Assembly (NCBI GenBank): GCA_035610835.1
Contig: CM069455.1
Coordinates: forward strand, 18,923,874 to 18,987,873
Reading direction: 5' to 3'
DNA: 64,000 bases
Origin: Ophiura sarsii
Taxonomy: Eukaryota; Echinodermata; Ophiuroidea; Amphilepidida; Ophiuridae
Below, in pieces: positions 36,501 through 44,463 of this stretch. The position numbers and the translations under genes were made by a program. How positions within the stretch are numbered: the stretch's first letter is position 1; every line of letters begins with the position of its first letter. The notes under the pieces were generated by a model. The model was not told the DNA's origin. It saw only the letters and a list, made by a program, of their open reading frames with translations, and did no database searches.

Positions 36501-39500
36501 ATTGGGTGCAAAATGCAAGAAATGTTTAGTTTTGCGTTTACTTTCATGTTTAGTTTTGTGTTTAGAATTGCGTTTACTTTTGAGTTTACTTTTAGTTTGT
36601 CCAAAAGTAAACGCTCATAATTTGCAGTGTATGGACACAAGTTCACCATGCCCTACAAACATAATCTCTTTGATTTCCAAATTAGTATTACATGTATGCT
36701 GTCAGACAATCAAGTAAAATTTTGAAACAAGATGAAGCAAACATACCAATTCATTAAGCCTTGCAGATCTGGTTTTAATCAAAGTCCCCCAAGTCAAAGG
36801 TCTATGGGCAGTCCTACGAACACAATTACTATTTATTTATTTCAGTATGGGTACATTTGAGTAACATTTTTGAATAGATGTTCCTTTGCACTATTCATGT
36901 ACCAGGTGAAAAGATTAAGAAAAAAACATATGGTGACCATCCACCAGAATTACCAGTTTATGAAATCTACAAAAGAGTGTCCAAATAGCATTTAAAAGAA
37001 CAAAACAAGTCCTGGTGTAATTCCTACCTATCTGGTTCTGTTGACGGGAAAATGCGTCTCCGGCAAGCTGCAGTGTCATCCTTCTGTTTACTGTCAGCCA
37101 TGGGTACGTTGGAACACTTCCAGTAGCCTATTGCCAGGGCCAACACAGATGCAGGCACTGGCATATTGGTGTGGTAACTGTAGGCCCCGCAACCTATAAA
37201 AAGAAGAATATATATCTTAGTAATATTCCGGAAAGGCAAAACAAATGCACATTTCCCAGGAACCTATAACAAAGTTCCCTTCATGGAGAAAATGTGTATT
37301 TTATTTGTATACCTTTTTTAAAAAAAAAATGATTATAAACATTTTGTTGCTGAACCTGTAGGTCAACAGAACATTCATCATCACTACAACAAGATATGTA
37401 TAATAACTATAGTCTATTTGGCCATCACGAGACAGTGACGTAACTGCGTAATTTACAATTTGCAGCACATAACACGCGCGCCTACTCGAGGCGCTGGCGT
37501 ATACACACGAGCGTTGAAAGACGGAAGATACATACGCTTGCGTAACAGCTGCACCTGTTTAGTTACGTCACTGTCTAGAAGAAGCCAAATAGAGTATAGT
37601 AACTTGCCATGGCACCAGAGGGTGAAGGAAGTTGGGTGGGGAGGAGAAGGGATGGGATGTCTGTTTAACCAAACTAATAGTTGGTTCTTGTGTTGTTGTG
37701 CCTCCTGGTCGCTGCTCATCGGGGCAATCCATCCCGTTGGGGTATGTAAGCAGGCCTTGAAATAAGAAATTTGAAAGGGGCACCAACTTTATCCAAGGCC
37801 ATTATGTACTTTTGAATGGAGTAAAAACAGCCAGAAATTGAGGACACCAAGGCTAATTCAAGCCCTGTGTTAAAGTAGATACCACATTGCCATGGTCACC
37901 AGATAGGATATATATAGGAGGAGGGGAGAGGAGGCGGGAGGGGATGGAAAGACCCATACTTACCATTTTGTTGCTGCGTGAGTTGTGCCTCCTGGTCTCC
38001 ACTCATCAGGGCCACCCATCCCGACGGGGTATGTATAGTAGCTTGCCACGTTGCCATGGCACCAGGGGGTTCTTGGCAGGGAAACCAAGATCTGTTGTTG
38101 ATCCACGCACCCTGGGTAAAAACACAATCCCTGAAGGGGGATGCAGACAAATGAAGTTTTAAAACAAATTACAAGATAATAAGGCAGTGAAAAAATGCCA
38201 AGAAAACACACATGACTACATTTTTACAGTTGATGAAGTACATTTGTATTTCCATGATTTTACAGACGTGATACCTTTATGATTGCCTAATGTTAATGAA
38301 AAGGAAAACAGTGACAAAAGAGCATAAACTGCTATTTTGTATGTAACATTAAAAAGAGTAGTGAAAAAAGAGCTGGATGATTAATAAAACCCAGCTGAAT
38401 GCCAATGTTTACGAGTAGTGCAGTGATGCAGAGAGCAATGTGGGTCAATGGTCATTCCATGCCAAATCAACCAATTCACCCTCTCAGATTTGGCTGAAAA
38501 TCATATCTAGAGTACATCTATATTAGGTATGAACACATGCAAAATAACTAGCACTAATAACTCAAAGCGGTTTCGAAAATGTGGCTGTTGAAATTTGACA
38601 TCGTCCAGCATTTTTGTCATCCATGGTTATGTTTTTAAATATTGAATTTTTGATCGATTTAAGCACATCTTTAATTTGGTAAAAGATATTAGTTAGCTCT
38701 CTAGGGTGATTGCTACCCAAATAAACAGAATATGATGTCAGAAAGGTCCTCCAAACATGCCTTCATATTTCAAAACTGACAAATTTGAAATAAGTATGCT
38801 GAGATCAGATCTACATCTGATCTGTACAAAATCTGAACTTTGTACCTCTACTGCAACATGGCTATATCAGATTTTGAAAGTAGGGTATTTTAGAGTGGAG
38901 CCAAAACACATAATACAGGACTACAAGAATTATTTTAAGTTTTAAAAAGGTAAGTGGCGTGTTGATACATGTATAAAGTTACACAATACCAAAACATCAT
39001 TACAGTAGAGGTACAAAGTTCAGGTTTTGTTAGATCTAAAATGTGTGTGTACTAATGTGTGAAGTTTAAAATTTGTTGTATTGGACTACATGTACATTGT
39101 ACAGGTTCAAAGGTCACCGGCAGGGGGAGGGGGGGGGGGGCTATTTTCATGATTTTTGTCTGCTGACCCATATTTGGGTCCCACCTATCATGTACCGGTA
39201 ATTAAAAGTCTGAATGGCCTACACTTGTTTGGTAGTTAAGTTGCATGGCTACATTACAACATCAGCAAGAGATTTGAACATTTTGTGATAACCTTTCTGT
39301 GTTTGATGTGGGTCGATATAAAATATACTAAATTTTTCGAAATATGAAGGCATGTTTGGAGGCCCACATGACCTTAAGTTGAAGAGATACATGTACAGTG
39401 TTTCTGGGATCATATTCTGTTTTCATGTATGTGGGTAGCAATAACCCTAGGTAGCAATTGACAGCTAAATATAGTTGACCACATTTCAGATACATTACAA

Positions 39501-41508
39501 TTCAAACAAAGCAAGCAAATCAGGAAGACAAAAAGGGGCTTCGGTGTCAAATTCCGATAGACCACATTTTCAAAAACGCTTTGATTTGAGCTCTAGTTTT
39601 TAGCACACATGTATGTGCTCATACATGTAGGTATACATTATAGATGTATTCTAGAAATGATTTTCAGCCAAATCCAAGAGGGTGACCAGCCAAGATTTTT
39701 GGCAAATCGGTTGATTTTGGCCTGGAATGACCTTTGGCCTAGACCTTTAATGTTAAGTGTCTAACTTTATATCAAGCATGGGTTTGATGGGATATGGAAT
39801 ACATTTCCAACAATAAATACAAAAAACTTGGGATTAAAAAGGAGTGAGAATTAAGGATTTCAACTTGAACCAATGTTGACCATTTGTGTGTGACGATTTG
39901 ACCGATCAAAAGTGGCAAAATTGGGCCACAGCAAAATTTCATTTTCTTCCACAACATTGCCAAGGCCAATTTCAGCTTCATTGTTCAGGATATTTGGTTG
40001 GAACTGATTATAAAACCAGTTGGTCCCTAATACTAAATATGTTGAATGTGACGATTTTAAATTACAAATTCATAAACCTACCTATCTGCCCGGCTATTTG
40101 TGACAATTTGACCAATCGAAAACTGGCCTACAGAAAAATTAGAGGGTAATTTCATTTTATTGTTTTCCATAAAATTGCCCAAGATCAATCTGTCAACTTG
40201 CTTGGCCAATTGTGCGCTAAATGGCGGCAATGGCCCTACAATTTTGTTCAGCTACAGGTCACTGAGTTTTAATTGAATTATAACCATTTGGTCCCCACAC
40301 CTAAATATGATGATTGATGAAGGTTACTTTTTTAATCACATACATTGTACACTGGAAATTATGAGCGTTTACTTTTGGACAAACTAAAAGTAAACTCAAA
40401 AGTAAATGCAATACTAAACACTTATGTGAGCCCAACAACAAGTTCTGTTTTCCACCCAGCCTCTAATCAATAACTGTCCCATTATATCACAGATGGTGGA
40501 AACATCTCTGATTATATTCACTCACTTGGAGCGGGCTTTGAGGTCAATTGGGTGCAAAATGCAAGAAATGTTTAGTTTTGCGTTTACTTTCATGTTTAGT
40601 TTTGTGTTTAGAATTGCGTTTACTTTTGAGTTTACTTTTAGTTTGTCCAAAAGTAAACGCTCATAATTTGCAGTGAATTGTGCACCAAATGGCCCTACAT
40701 TTTGTTCAGCTACAGGTCACTGGGTTCCAGTTGGTCCCCACACCTAAACATGATGAAGGTTACTTTTTTAATCACAAATTCAACCCTACCTGCCCGCCTG
40801 ATCATAGGCCCATGTCAGGGACTTCCCGTCCGGCTTTGTCTGATAGTGAATTTTAATGCACGATGGGAAATTGCTTGCGTCTGTGACGCCCTCTTTCCAC
40901 ACTCTCACACACCACGGCTGCACTTCAAACTTTAACGGCTTTCCCGAGCGAGTCGACGATTCCGAGAATTTCCTACTTCTGGTGGAAAAGTCATTGCGCC
41001 TGAACCCCAGGACATCCGGGAGTGTCTGCGAACAAACGCATGGTTTGCTTGCTTTGTCCACGTGATTGGAAGAACCGTGAGTGTGTTTTGTTTGATCGAC
41101 CGCAGCTGGGGACAGGACTATCTCCTCGACCTTTGACACGGCAATGTCACAGCTGTCCAACACAAGAGTGAAATTATTGTTCCATGAATTTGATGCAGCA
41201 TCTCCTTCGGTACTCTGACCTCGTAATCTCTTAGGGCCTTTCGCTGTGCTGTTTTTACGGCCGCGCTTTGACGGTGTTACGCTCTTTGTTGAAGTGAGCG
41301 AAGCCTCATCTTTTACCATATGAACACCCTCTTTCGCTTCTTTCTCTGTGGCAGATTCCAGGAATAAAGTGACACTTCCTGACAAAATTTTCTTTTCAAA
41401 ACTGACAGATAGATTCAGGATGTAATGGCGCACACGGATGTCGGCTGTGTTGGCCATCAGCGGTAGGTCTTTCATGGGATCCATACCGCCAGGATCCAGG
41501 TTCCACAT
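27361..41508 (-). CDS. AOPEP: Aminopeptidase O (M1 zinc metallopeptidase), complete spliced gene
   Basis: Eleven coding exons (minus strand): 41508-40790, 38130-37964, 37193-37028, 36148-35909, 34372-34186, 33826-33617, 32750-32602, 31856-31733, 30736-30629, 29419-29213, 27528-27361. All introns are GT...AG. The exons total 2445 nt, or 814 residues plus stop, close to the ~819 of human AOPEP. Residues 454-458 are HEISH and Glu477 follows after exactly 18 residues: the M1 HExxH-x18-E zinc site. The block before it reads IGLAS (427-431) instead of the usual GxMEN exopeptidase motif, a deviation I recall as typical of AOPEP. A basic stretch ([12 protein letters not shown], 666-677) sits where vertebrate AOPEP has a nucleolar-type signal. 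M1 enzymes remove N-terminal residues; AOPEP is reported to prefer basic ones such as Arg. The start at 41508 gives MWNLDPGG; an in-frame Met at residue 9 is an alternative. Introns carry many TIR elements and copies of the gene's own exon borders. Confidence 0.95.
27518..27683 (-). repeat. 83-bp tandem duplication spanning the AOPEP exon-11 acceptor
   Basis: 27518-27600 and 27601-27683 are diverged direct repeats. Both contain ACCCATTGACTGC and TTGTTGTGAGGGCTT or a close variant. The first carries the real acceptor (TATTGCAG|TCAATGGGTG). The second carries TATGGCAG|TCAATGGGTG, a second acceptor-like site about 80 nt upstream in the gene. Confidence 0.75.
27905..28195. mobile_element. Decayed foldback of the CTACAGGCAAACAGACC family
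   Basis: CTGTTCTACAGGCAAACAGA followed by GGTAGGGTCGGTCGATCAGG matches the element at 30932. The right end (GTCGCCGTAGCCTTGTTGTA) is a weak inverse. Confidence 0.55.
28201..29212 (-). repeat. Tandem array of AOPEP exon-10 3' end plus splice donor
   Basis: On the gene strand each unit holds the end of coding exon 10 (from about [24 protein letters not shown]'s first codons, ~72 nt), the CAG|GTAAGG donor, and 40-70 nt of CACATG/ATGTGAT-rich intron. Beyond the real donor (29213|29212), donor copies occur with forward-strand ACCTGA at 29095, 28975, 28843, 28705, 28580, 28472 and 28353. A decayed ninth unit near 28208 has lost the donor. Spacing is 108-145 bp. Several copies keep the reading frame open with substitutions. 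No copy has a pyrimidine-rich acceptor, so they are probably not usable as whole exons. Confidence 0.93.
29213..29419 (-). CDS. AOPEP: AOPEP coding exon 10
   Basis: 69 codons, phase 0 at both ends (acceptor CAATACAG|CTC, donor GATCAG|GTAAGG). It encodes residues 691-759, including LPDQ-like [14 protein letters not shown] and the conserved RHRWCELV. Its last ~24 codons plus donor seeded the tandem array at 28.2-29.2 kb. Confidence 0.95.
29489..29695. repeat. Two-copy ~98-bp tandem repeat in AOPEP intron 9
   Basis: 29489-29583 and 29584-29695 share AATGTATTGGTTCACATC, GATGTGAAATTATAGACATA and ATTATATCTAGCG. The repeat lies on the acceptor side of coding exon 10. Confidence 0.85.
30629..30736 (-). 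CDS. AOPEP: AOPEP coding exon 9 (basic, probable nuclear/nucleolar signal)
   Basis: 36 codons, phase 0 at both ends (acceptor AATACAG|TTC, donor AAAAG|GTAATT). It encodes residues 655-690. [20 protein letters not shown] is very lysine-rich and aligns in position with the basic motif of vertebrate AOPEP proposed to send the protein to the nucleolus. Its function here is inferred. Confidence 0.9.
30932..31145. mobile_element. Foldback-family fragment (GAGGCAAACAGACCTCTCAG)
   Basis: GAGGCAAACAGACCTCTCAG followed by GTAGGTTCAGTCAGTCAGGC parallels 27945-27990. The right side has GATTTGGTCGGGCTTG. Confidence 0.55.
31265..31659. mobile_element. TIR element with TTTGATTGGCGTAAC ends
   Basis: A poly-A plus GTTTGATTGGCGTAAC end at 31269-31295 is inverted as GTTACGCCAATCAAACTTTT at 31628-31647. 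GGTCGGTCGGG is present on both sides. The interior carries a (TA) run at 31543-31560. It lies in the AOPEP intron between coding exons 8 and 9. Confidence 0.9.
31733..31856 (-). CDS. AOPEP: AOPEP coding exon 8
   Basis: The acceptor is TTTCATAG|GT and the donor AAGAG|GTAAAT. It encodes residues 613-654, with the conserved [16 protein letters not shown] block at the start of the C-terminal helical domain. The exon is too short to appear as a long open frame, but phase and similarity fit exactly. Confidence 0.92.
32448..32531 (-). repeat. Partial duplication of AOPEP exon-7 3' end plus donor
   Basis: About 84 bp repeats the region 32590-32673 with a 142-bp offset. It holds the last ~75 nt of coding exon 7 ([19 protein letters not shown]) and a donor reading CTCAA|GTGAGT, an intact and strong splice site. 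It lies downstream of the real donor. The spacer is ATGTGAT-rich, as in the exon-10 array. Confidence 0.9.
32602..32750 (-). CDS. AOPEP: AOPEP coding exon 7
   Basis: The acceptor is TTCTTTCAG|GG and the donor CTCAA|GTAAGT. It encodes residues 564-613, starting [13 protein letters not shown] and ending in the EMYPEL helix. It leaves in phase 2. The last ~75 nt plus donor are copied 142 bp downstream. Confidence 0.95.
33150..33600 (-). repeat. Degenerate copies of AOPEP exon-6 sequence and flanking intron
   Basis: 33150-33196 and 33255-33322 both resemble the middle of coding exon 6 (compare GGCTGGCTTGCCTTGATCCG at 33672 with GGCCGGCTTGCCTTAGCCTG near 33282). An intronic motif CAACTGATATCAG occurs at 33197, 33551 and 33936, interleaved with the exon and its copies. 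The exon thus sits in a field of long, diverged tandem units. Confidence 0.65.
33617..33826 (-). CDS. AOPEP: AOPEP coding exon 6
   Basis: 70 codons, phase 0 at both ends (acceptor TTGCTGCAG|TGG, donor AAAG|GTATGT). It encodes residues 494-563: a helical charged segment, a Gly-rich loop ([11 protein letters not shown]), then the conserved [17 protein letters not shown]. Degenerate copies of its central part lie at 33.15-33.32 kb. Confidence 0.94.
34186..34372 (-). CDS. AOPEP: AOPEP coding exon 5 (zinc-binding catalytic exon)
   Basis: The acceptor is TTTTCAG|CC and the donor AAGGG|GTAAG. It encodes residues 431-493. His454, His458 and Glu477 are the zinc ligands and Glu455 is the catalytic base (HEISH-x18-E). 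The downstream [13 protein letters not shown] is diagnostic of AOPEP. All expected catalytic residues are intact, so the enzyme should be active. Confidence 0.97.
34651..35092. mobile_element. Diverged foldback in the AOPEP intron between coding exons 4 and 5
   Basis: GAAGATTTCTTGATGTACCC at 34660 is inverted as GGTGCATCAAGAAATCTTC at 35061-35079. An inner pair, AGGGTCTTTAAGAAAATC and TTTTCTTAAAGACCCT, lies near the centre. Confidence 0.75.
35909..36148 (-). CDS. AOPEP: AOPEP coding exon 4 (degenerate GxMEN region)
   Basis: The acceptor is ATTTACAG|AC and the donor GCGAG|GTAAGG. It encodes residues 351-431. It contains the SRIFAP block, then [19 protein letters not shown], the position of the exopeptidase motif in other M1 proteins. 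It ends in phase 2 within Ser431. Confidence 0.94.
36304..36629. mobile_element. 326-bp MITE family E, copy 1
   Basis: The left end CACTGGAAATTATGAGCGTT and right end AACGCTCATAATTTGCAGTG are arms of a ~65-bp TIR. Flanking TAT on each side may be a target duplication. It is almost identical to the copy at 40350. Confidence 0.95.
37028..37193 (-). CDS. AOPEP: AOPEP coding exon 3
   Basis: The acceptor is TTTTTATAG|GT and the donor GATAG|GTAGGA. It encodes residues 296-351, with the core [19 protein letters not shown] matching the beta-sandwich strand before the catalytic domain. It closes with a charged, variable stretch. Confidence 0.93.
37406..37600. mobile_element. 195-bp MITE in AOPEP intron 2
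   Basis: ACTATAGTCTATTTGGC and GACAGTGACGTAACT at the left are mirrored at the right (AGTTACGTCACTGTC, GCCAAATAGAGTATAGT). Confidence 0.88.
37600..37950 (-). repeat. Partial duplication of AOPEP exon-2 sequence
   Basis: 37690-37752 matches 37980-38040 inside coding exon 2 (roughly 80% by eye, gene-strand CCCGATGAGCAGCGACCAGG versus CCTGATGAGTGGAGACCAGG). The marker GCCATGGCACCAG occurs in the real exon at 38051, again at 37889 (with one inserted T) and at 37606. This indicates two further units, each followed by a GGAGGAG-type purine tract. The donor in the copy has decayed. Confidence 0.75.
37964..38130 (-). CDS. AOPEP: AOPEP coding exon 2
   Basis: The acceptor is CCCCCTTCAG|G and the donor AAAATG|GTAAGT. 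It encodes residues 240-296, with the FPCQEPP motif and the WQATI...LMSG strand that are hallmarks of AOPEP-type M1 enzymes. It enters in phase 2 and leaves in phase 1. Its 3' half is duplicated at 37.69-37.75 kb. Confidence 0.95.
38449..39732. mobile_element. 1.28-kb foldback element in AOPEP intron 1
   Basis: TGGTCATTCCATGCCAAATC is inverted as GATTTTGGCCTGGAATGACC. Further mirrored pairs inside are AACATGCCTTCATATTTC / CGAAATATGAAGGCATGTTT and GAACTTTGTACCTCTACTG / CAGTAGAGGTACAAAGTTC. The arms run several hundred bp. A G-run lies at 39128-39139. Confidence 0.9.
39940..40789 (-). repeat. Diverged tandem units ending in AOPEP exon-1 donor sequence
   Basis: Three related units lie at about 39970-40100, 40205-40349 and 40676-40800. 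Shared parts include TTGGTCCCCACACCTAAA, GATGAAGGTTACTTTTTTAA and TTTTGTTCAGCTACAGGTCA. The unit next to the exon ends at the real donor (GGGCAG|GTAGGG). The distal unit carries GGGCAGATAGGTAGG at 40078-40095, a modified donor copy. A 326-bp MITE sits between the second and first units. Confidence 0.65.
40350..40675. mobile_element. 326-bp MITE family E, copy 2
   Basis: Same length and almost the same sequence as 36304-36629; the one clear difference seen is AAATGCAAT versus AAACGCAAT. It is inserted between tandem units of AOPEP intron 1. Confidence 0.95.
40790..41508 (-). CDS. AOPEP: AOPEP coding exon 1 (N-terminal domain)
   Basis: The acceptor AG is at 41519-41518, so the exon begins 9 nt before the ATG and the 5' UTR must continue in another exon upstream. 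It encodes residues 1-239. The first block [20 protein letters not shown] is the conserved AOPEP N-terminus. Residues from about 65 to 195 are a low-conservation, basic and Ser-rich insert. Conservation returns near the end ([19 protein letters not shown]). The donor follows ...GGGCAG (phase 2). It is adjacent to duplicated copies of its own donor region (39.9-40.8 kb). Confidence 0.93.
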
Positions 41509-41918
41509 ACCCACAACCTGAAAAGTAAACAGAAACAAATATTTGTAGTTGTACCATGGAATGATTATGAGGAAAATTTGACCCACTTTTCTTAAATTTT
41601 GATTTTCATTCATTGCATGGTAGATTTGTTGTTGGTGTCTAATTTATAATTGAACCCACATTTGCAAAATAGCATACTGTGTAAACAAGTCCAAGTAGCA
41701 TGTGTTTGCATCTAGCGCTGGATTGCGTATCTTGGAGCTGCCTATACACAATTGGAAACATCTTTGTTCAATTATTAATCAGACTACATGTATAGTTGAT
41801 AGCATATAACTTGGGTCTTACAAGATTGTTCTGTTTTGAAAAAAGTGTTTCTAGAAACTTCACCCCCCCCACCCCTCAATATCTGAGGCCAAAGTTATAT
41901 TAATTACCCTAATGTGAG

Positions 41919-42358
41919 CGTGTGCAACCTGCGGCCCGCGGGCCACATGCGGCCCGCCGACCTCTAATCTGCGGCCCGCGAAGCAATCCTAAAATTCCCA
42001 TTGATGCGGCCCGTTTTAACCGGAACTCCCTAGTTTTACACAAATGACGGATTGATTTAGTAGTGTGCTCCCTTATAATTAGTAGGGACTGTAGGGTGAT
42101 GCGCTGCATTAAGTAAATATAACTCAAGGCGTGATTAGTGATAAAATCCCTGGTTAAAATGACGTTTGCAGCAGCAACAGCGAGTAAAACGAGGAAATTA
42201 CACGAAGAGAAGCGGGTATTTCATGAGCAATGGACTTCCCCTCTCCCTATTACTCCTCCTCCGGACGTGTTTTAGAATTTTTGACAATCACTGCGGCCCG
42301 CGAATAGATCTCAAAATCACAATGCGGCCCGTGTGGTAGAAAAGGTTGCACATGCTTG
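41919..42358. mobile_element. Non-autonomous hAT-type element flanked by a 12-bp repeat
   Basis: GTGTGCAACCTGCGGCCCGC at the left and AAAGGTTGCACATG at the right are imperfect inverted ends. TGCGGCCCG recurs about six times. The identical 12-mer CCCTAATGTGAG flanks both sides (41907-41918, 42359-42370). GCGGCCCGCG-rich ends with an internal transposase relic are typical of Charlie/GTF2IRD2-like hAT families. hAT elements usually make 8-bp duplications, so the 12-mer is odd. Confidence 0.75.
42159..42275 (+). pseudogene. hAT transposase N-terminal relic
   Basis: A 38-codon open frame inside the hAT-type element includes KTRKLHEEKRVFHEQW. This resembles the KRK-x5-R-x-FQ-x2-W start of GTF2IRD2/EPM2AIP1-like hAT transposases. 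The frame then runs into a Pro-rich tail and stops; the catalytic domain is missing. The assignment rests on one short motif. Confidence 0.5.
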
Positions 42359-42845
42359 CCCTAATGTGAGGTAACTTTGGACCACATGCGAAAAACTCAT
42401 TAAAACCTACGTACTTGGAAGATAAAAAAGCTATTTCAAAAACAATTTAAAATTGAACTTTTTAAGGTTTTTAAAAAACAACAATAATATTTTTATTAAA
42501 ACATTACAGGTGAGATACCAAAAAATAAACAATTGTAAAATTAGAGGTAAATGTTCCAAATAAATATGGTAAATCATTTAATTTGGAAAACAAAAGAAAT
42601 TGGGCTGTAAATTCTGCAAAAAGGTATTGTTTTACATTTTTGTAAACAATGTTACTCTGTTTCTTTTTTCAGTATCACATGGTCTGTCGTAATGAAGAAT
42701 GCAAATGAATTTGTTTGTTTTGTCATTAGGTAAATTGTCTTTCCAACCACAACATGAAAGTTGCCGAACACACCAACCATATGGGTGAGGCTGTTGCATT
42801 TTGTCAGAAAAAAGTGTATCCTATACACATTTTAGCAGGGTGTCA

Positions 42846-43228
42846 TTAAAGGCATATTATGTGATCTTTTCCAAGTAGCGCCCTCTATCATTGATTTTTT
42901 CTATGTAAGCAGATTTTCTCGCAGATTTACATTTTTGATCATAAATCATAAAGATCTTCTAAGTTGCAGATCGATTCCTAATTACTTTAAAATCATGGTT
43001 TGAAAATAGATTGTAGGCCTACCGAGCGGTACAAACTATTTTTTTAATTTTACTCTAAATTCACTCCTAAAAACATGTTTTTGAGGTTATGAGGAATTGT
43101 ATAGCTCTGTAACTTGGAATATATTTATGATAAATGATCAGAAAAGTAAATCTGCAAGAAAATCTTCTTCCAATTTTTTTCGAGGATTGAGGGCGTTCCC
43201 TGGAAAAGATCACATAATATACCTTTAA
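42846..43228. mobile_element. MITE family F, full copy
   Basis: TTAAAGGCATATTATGTGAT is inverted as ATCACATAATATACCTTTAA. The second arm pair is AGATTTTCTCGCAGATTTAC / GTAAATCTGCAAGAAAATCT. Length is about 383 bp. Confidence 0.93.
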
Positions 43229-43320
43229 GCTACCAAATTAAAACAATTCCCTTTCATTACAAAACTGTCCTCAAAATTTGACAAAATCCAGAAACTCTTT
43301 ATTTTTGGTGGGCCAGATAC

Positions 43321-43400
43321 CTGTGTAGGTCGCCGCCATTGTTGCAGAAAGCGAAAGAACGTTGTTTGTGTTGAAGTTTTGTTAGAAATATATACGTGAA
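43321..43400 (-). promoter_or_regulatory. Possible AOPEP first (non-coding) exon with YY1-like ATGGCGGC element
   Basis: On the minus strand, AACAATGGCGGCGACC is followed by CTACACAG|GTATCT, a good splice donor at 43321|43320. AAnATGGCGGC is the YY1 consensus often found just inside 5' UTRs on the sense strand. AOPEP coding exon 1 starts with an acceptor 9 nt before its ATG, so an upstream exon is required. If the ATG here (43339-43337) were translated and spliced to 41517, the frame would be wrong for AOPEP. It would therefore act as an upstream ORF, or the exon is different. Confidence 0.35.
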
Positions 43401-43868
43401 AGTATTTATACTAAACCTATTTTTCCCGTACTAACTACCCCAATAATTTGTTTTATACTATGTTGAAATTAATATTCATGCCGTTGAGCAACATTTTGGG
43501 AACAAATATTAACCGTAACTAGATTTTTCATATTTTCTCACACTGCATTTTTAGTATAAAAATGACATTACTTCCCTGTGGGTGCCAAGTTCATGCAATA
43601 AACATGTTACACAGGATTGCGCATTAGGTGATGGTGTTAAATAAAGACCAAATTGAAGATGTCATACAAAATCAGAGATAAAACGGTCCGTTTGGCCATT
43701 CAAATTGCTAAAAGAGTTGTTTTAAAAAAAATAATCGAAAATAAAAAATAATACGGTCGGCACCATGGTACACGGTCGGTTGGACGTGGACAAACAAACA
43801 TATATTTTGTTGTTGTTTGCCTTGTAGACAATTCCCATTTTAAAAAACAACTTAAACCCTTAAAAAGT

Positions 43869-44342
43869 CAGGGGTGTACTTTCGGCGCGAATCCGCGCAT
43901 CGATTCACGTAAAGATTCGCGTAAAATCACTACCGCGCGAATCCAGGTGGATTCTCGCAAAAAAACAACAACAATTTTTTTTTTTTTTTAAAATTTTTTT
44001 CCCTTCTTTTTAAGTCCAAAACAGGACCTTAGATTAGTGGTATTTGACCCTTAGTCAAAAAACTTTCCCAATTTGGAAGTTATGCAAGCTTATAGCCTTA
44101 TTCTTGATATTATTTTAATTAATTTTAAGAAGTGTTTGATTCAATTTGTGCACTATTATTTTCTAAGTATACAATAGTAGGCCTACAATAAATGTTTAAA
44201 ATGCGGAATTTAAATTCAGTAAAAAGGATTCTCGCAAAAATATTCTGCGAGAATCCATTTGCGAGAATCCATGGATTCTCGCAAAATTCCTCTGCGAGAA
44301 TCCATTTGGATTCTCGCAGGATGTCGCGAAAGTACACCCCTG
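43869..44342. mobile_element. TIR element with CAGGGGTG ends and AAAGT flanks
   Basis: CAGGGGTGTACTTTCGG is inverted as GCGAAAGTACACCCCTG. AAAGT directly flanks both ends (43864-43868, 44343-44347). The right half holds repeated GGATTCTCGCA/TGCGAGAATCC pairs forming local hairpins. CAGGGGTG termini are seen in hAT-like elements, but the 5-bp flank does not fit that class. Confidence 0.87.
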
Positions 44343-44463
44343 AAAGTCAATTGACTTTGAACACGCACCTCCAAAACACACAGTACAATGTAGTCATCAA
44401 ATGATCAAATGTGTATGTATTTGGATCACTGCGTTCATGCCTGGCTGATAGTGGATACATGTA

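Noticed and set aside
37453..37786. Extra AOPEP exon at 37.6-37.75 kb
   Set aside because: It resembles part of coding exon 2, but the donor has decayed, the frame is not continuous with the neighbours, and exons 2 and 3 already join in phase.
43337..43339. ATG at 43339 as the true AOPEP start codon
   Set aside because: Splicing from the adjacent GT donor to 41517 puts it out of frame with the conserved N-terminus, so it cannot start AOPEP through that junction.
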